DNA of 6,353 nucleotides from NCBI GenBank assembly GCA_900555605.1, contig USLW01000124.1:1-6353 (forward strand). Direction: 5' to 3'. Source of the DNA: an uncultured Clostridium sp. GTDB taxonomy: Bacteria > Bacillota > Clostridia > UBA1212 > UBA1255. Of the stretch, positions 4,519-6,353 are shown piece after piece. The translations under genes and the position numbers were made by a program. Within the stretch, counting starts at the first letter, position 1. The number at the start of each line of letters is the position of its first letter. Under the pieces are notes generated by a model, which ran no database searches, was not told where the DNA came from, and saw nothing but the letters and a program-made list of their open reading frames with translations.

Positions 4519-5841
4519 TTGAAATATCGCGTATTTATCTGGCTGCTGCCGGTCATTGTGGGCATATCTTTCCTGCGGATTTATTTTGATACATCCGGAG
4601 CGCGCACAAGGGCCGGCACGGATTTTTCTGCGGCACCGCAGAAAATCCGTGCCGTATCCGGTTATGTCTATCGCGCCCCCTGGAACAGCAGCGGTCAGTT
4701 CGTTTTCGTATCAAAAAATTTCCGTGCATTGATGATTCCGGAGGACTTTAAGGAGGAGGCGCTTCAAAGGATGGAACGCGGATGTACCGTACGTCTTTGC
4801 GGAACCTGCAGTCTGCCCGAAAACGCAAGAAATCCCGGAGAATTCAACCAGTCCCGCTATTTGGCGGGTAAAATGGTCCGCTATATCATAAGGCCGGGTC
4901 CCGGCGACATTACATATCTCAATGAAAAGGGAATCCGATGGCTGCCTCCGGCTCTGCTTGCCTCCCGCGTAAGAACTTCTGTCAGGACCTGTCTGACGGA
5001 GCTGCTGGGCGGACGTATCGGCGGTTTTGTTCTGGCGGTTATGACAGGCGAGACTGCCGGCATTGAAAAAACTGCAAAAACGCATATGCGCGCCTCGGGG
5101 ATGTCTCATTTAATGGCGGTTTCCGGCATGCATGTCGGATTTTTACTGACTGTCTTCCGAAAAATCTATGCCAACCGGTATATGGGCTGGACACTGCGGA
5201 ATCTGCTGCTGTTGATTCCCATTATATTTTATTTTTTTCTTGCGGATGCTTCTGCTTCGGTATTTCGGGCCTGCATCATGTCCGGCTATGCAGTTCTGGC
5301 AAGAGGTCTTTTCCGTCCGTATGACAGCCTCAACAGCCTTGGCCTGGCCGGATGCCTGCAGCTGGCGTATAATCCGTATTTTTTATATGACAGCGGATTT
5401 CTTTTGAGCTATGGCGCAGCGGCATCTATGATTTTGATCCTGCCAAAGCTGCGCAGGGAGAAAAATATTTTATCGGAATCCCGCGGCGCCGTAAAGCAGC
5501 TTTATCTGGTGAACCGGGAAGCTCTGAAATCAGGAATTGCCGTAAATGCAGGGGTTTTCCCGATACTCTTATATCAGTTTCATCAATTTTCAGCTGTGGG
5601 ACTGCTTTTGAACCTGTATGCAGCGCCCCTTGCGGGTGCCGTCTGTATCGGCGGATTTTTATTGTATGTCTTATCCAGCCTTCCGCTGATCCGCATATTT
5701 GCGCCGCTTTTTGCGTATTTGCTTGCGGTCTCAATCAGCTTGCAGCGATTGCAGGCGCACTGCCGGCGCCTGTGGGCACGGCGGAGATTCCATCTCCGGG
5801 CTGTACCTTTTTTATTCTGTATTATGGGCTGCTCATATTGA
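4519..5841 (+). CDS. comEC: ComEC/Rec2 DNA internalisation protein, N-terminal OB and Competence domains (frameshifted gene)
   Basis: ComEC forms the inner-membrane channel through which single-stranded DNA enters during transformation. This frame gives 440 residues from TTG 4519 (455 from TTG 4474). An N-terminal hydrophobic segment is followed by the OB-like domain (about 45-150, KIRAVSGYVY...VRLCGTCSLPENARNPGEFNQ). The Competence domain follows with HLMAVSGMHVGFLL (197-210) and several membrane helices up to FAPLFAYLLAVSI. After about position 5736 the reading degenerates into an Arg/Cys-rich tail (QAHCRRLWARRRFHLR) and stops at 5841. The genuine continuation is one frame back, so the gene carries a -1 shift. 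It begins just behind spoVAE with no terminator between, so it may be read from the spoVA transcript. A large hairpin lies at 4614-4654. The gene is either a real pseudogene or an assembly or sequencing indel. Confidence 0.85.
   Translation: MKYRVFIWLLPVIVGISFLRIYFDTSGARTRAGTDFSAAPQKIRAVSGYVYRAPWNSSGQFVFVSKNFRALMIPEDFKEEALQRMERGCTVRLCGTCSLPENARNPGEFNQSRYLAGKMVRYIIRPGPGDITYLNEKGIRWLPPALLASRVRTSVRTCLTELLGGRIGGFVLAVMTGETAGIEKTAKTHMRASGMSHLMAVSGMHVGFLLTVFRKIYANRYMGWTLRNLLLLIPIIFYFFLADASASVFRACIMSGYAVLARGLFRPYDSLNSLGLAGCLQLAYNPYFLYDSGFLLSYGAAASMILILPKLRREKNILSESRGAVKQLYLVNREALKSGIAVNAGVFPILLYQFHQFSAVGLLLNLYAAPLAGAVCIGGFLLYVLSSLPLIRIFAPLFAYLLAVSISLQRLQAHCRRLWARRRFHLRAVPFLFCIMGCSY
4614..4654 (+). 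repeat. 19-bp near-perfect inverted repeat inside comEC coding sequence
   Basis: The arm at 4614-4633 (starting CGGCACGGATTTT) pairs with 4636-4654 (ending AAAATCCGTGCCG). There are 19 Watson-Crick pairs with one bulged T (4627) and only CA between the arms. No T-run follows, so it is not a terminator. It lies about 95 nt after the comEC start, in the variable linker between the first hydrophobic segment and the OB domain. Confidence 0.85.
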
Positions 5842-6353
5842 TTTTTTATAAAAGGCTGCGTCAATCTCTATTTCAGGCTGTTCGAAAGAAATGGAAGCTT
5901 GCCGCAGCAGTCTGTCTCTGCGCGGGAATCGCTGTATTTTATTGTACTTATCAGACAAAAGTACTTGAGGTCCTGTTTTTTGACGTGGGACAGGGGGCAT
6001 GTGCATTTATCAAAACAAATACCGGAATCCGAGGTCTGGTGGATACAGGCACGGGGAAAACCGATATTCCGCGGCTTTTAAAAAAGCAGGGAACCAAGCG
6101 GCTTGATTTTATCATCCTTACCCACGGGCATGCGGACCATGCAGGCGGCCTTCCCGATATCCTGTCGCAATGCGGTACGAAATATCTTTTTATACCGGAC
6201 AATCCATCGGATGCAGGCGCCGTACAGGCGGAAGAAGCGGCAAAGCGCCATGGCACCGCGGTGGTCCGGATATCTGCTCCCTGTACATACCGATTCGGAA
6301 ATCTAACGGTGCGATTCTTCTGCTTCCTGCCGGATACCGCCGGCAGCCGGGAG
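5733..6353 (+). CDS. comEC: ComEC C-terminal part: last membrane segments and metallo-beta-lactamase-like domain, in the -1 frame, cut by window end
   Basis: This is the continuation of ComEC in the frame one base back from the upstream part; the left boundary is approximate. It reads NQLAAIAGALPAPVG, then a membrane segment FFILYYGLLILIFYKRL, a second hydrophobic stretch KLAAAVCLCAGIAVFYC, then VLEVLFFDVGQGACAFIK (5961-6014) and LVDTGTG. The metal-binding-type motif THGHADHAGG (6120-6149) matches the metallo-beta-lactamase fold domain at the ComEC C-terminus, a proposed nuclease. The frame stays open to the right edge. There is no ATG near the start and no ribosome site, so it is not an independent gene: it is the broken 3' half of comEC or its product after a frameshift. 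Confidence 0.85.

Noticed and set aside
5754..5770. GC hairpin downstream of the comEC shift as a stimulator of programmed -1 frameshifting
   Set aside because: No canonical slippery heptamer lies at the proper distance upstream in the reading frame, so programmed frameshifting is not supported over a simple indel.
15..5864. Many open frames of 60-150 codons on the minus strand opposite whiA, sigF, the spoVA genes and comEC
   Set aside because: Each lies opposite a recognised gene on the + strand, has no family-like sequence and no consistent ribosome site. They are antisense shadows of coding DNA.
5899..6306. Two short + strand frames (5899-6081 and 6103-6306) in the same frame as the upstream ComEC part
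   Set aside because: Their translations are not protein-like, while the frame one base back over the same bases reads the ComEC metallo-beta-lactamase-like domain. They are shadows.
1..6353. tRNA, rRNA, CRISPR array, insertion sequence, phage or defence genes
   Set aside because: I saw no cloverleaf, repeat-spacer array, transposase motif or terminal repeats. The window is filled by conserved chromosomal sporulation genes, whiA and comEC.

Overview
The window looks like chromosomal DNA of an endospore-forming Firmicute of the class Clostridia. GC content is moderate (about half by eye). It carries whiA, the complete spoIIA (sigma-F) operon and a reduced three-gene spoVA operon (spoVAC-spoVAD-spoVAE, without the spoVAA/AB/AF genes of Bacillus). 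I cannot name a genus; the gene set would fit a Lachnospiraceae-like or related gut/anaerobe lineage, which is inference. Every real gene is on the + strand.

Layout. (1) 1-527: the 3' half of whiA, cut by the left edge, closed by a good intrinsic terminator at 613-643. (2) 528-749: an intergenic region with a 16-bp perfect palindrome, the terminator and a 9-bp tandem repeat. It should hold the spoIIA promoter, but I could not recognise a convincing sigma-H site. (3) 750-2366: spoIIAA, spoIIAB and sigF (spoIIAC), tightly packed: anti-anti-sigma factor, anti-sigma factor/kinase, and the first forespore sigma factor. (4) 2367-2511: a 145-bp leader before spoVAC with an 11-bp-stem dyad lying over a candidate sigma-G-like promoter, then a very strong Shine-Dalgarno that does not fit the spoVAC start but fits a 26-codon overlapping ORF. 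(5) 2512-4467: spoVAC, spoVAD and spoVAE, the dipicolinic acid channel/uptake proteins of the forespore inner membrane. (6) 4519-6353: comEC, the DNA-uptake channel gene, directly behind spoVAE with no visible terminator. Its reading frame is broken by a -1 shift near 5713-5745, so the N-terminal OB/Competence part and the C-terminal metallo-beta-lactamase-like part lie in different frames. The window ends inside the C-terminal part.

How the genes work together: SpoIIAB holds sigma-F inactive until dephosphorylated SpoIIAA displaces it in the forespore. In Bacillus, sigma-F then leads to sigma-G, which drives spoVA so that Ca-DPA is loaded into the spore and released at germination. Regulator and effector operons are adjacent here as in Bacillus subtilis. 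comEC behind spoVA is a neighbour with no obvious sporulation role.

No wholly new system is evident. The points most worth checking are the comEC frameshift, a 19-bp near-perfect inverted repeat inside the comEC 5' coding region, the dyad/strong-SD/overlapping-ORF arrangement before spoVAC, and a Cys in place of a normally conserved Arg in sigma-F region 2.
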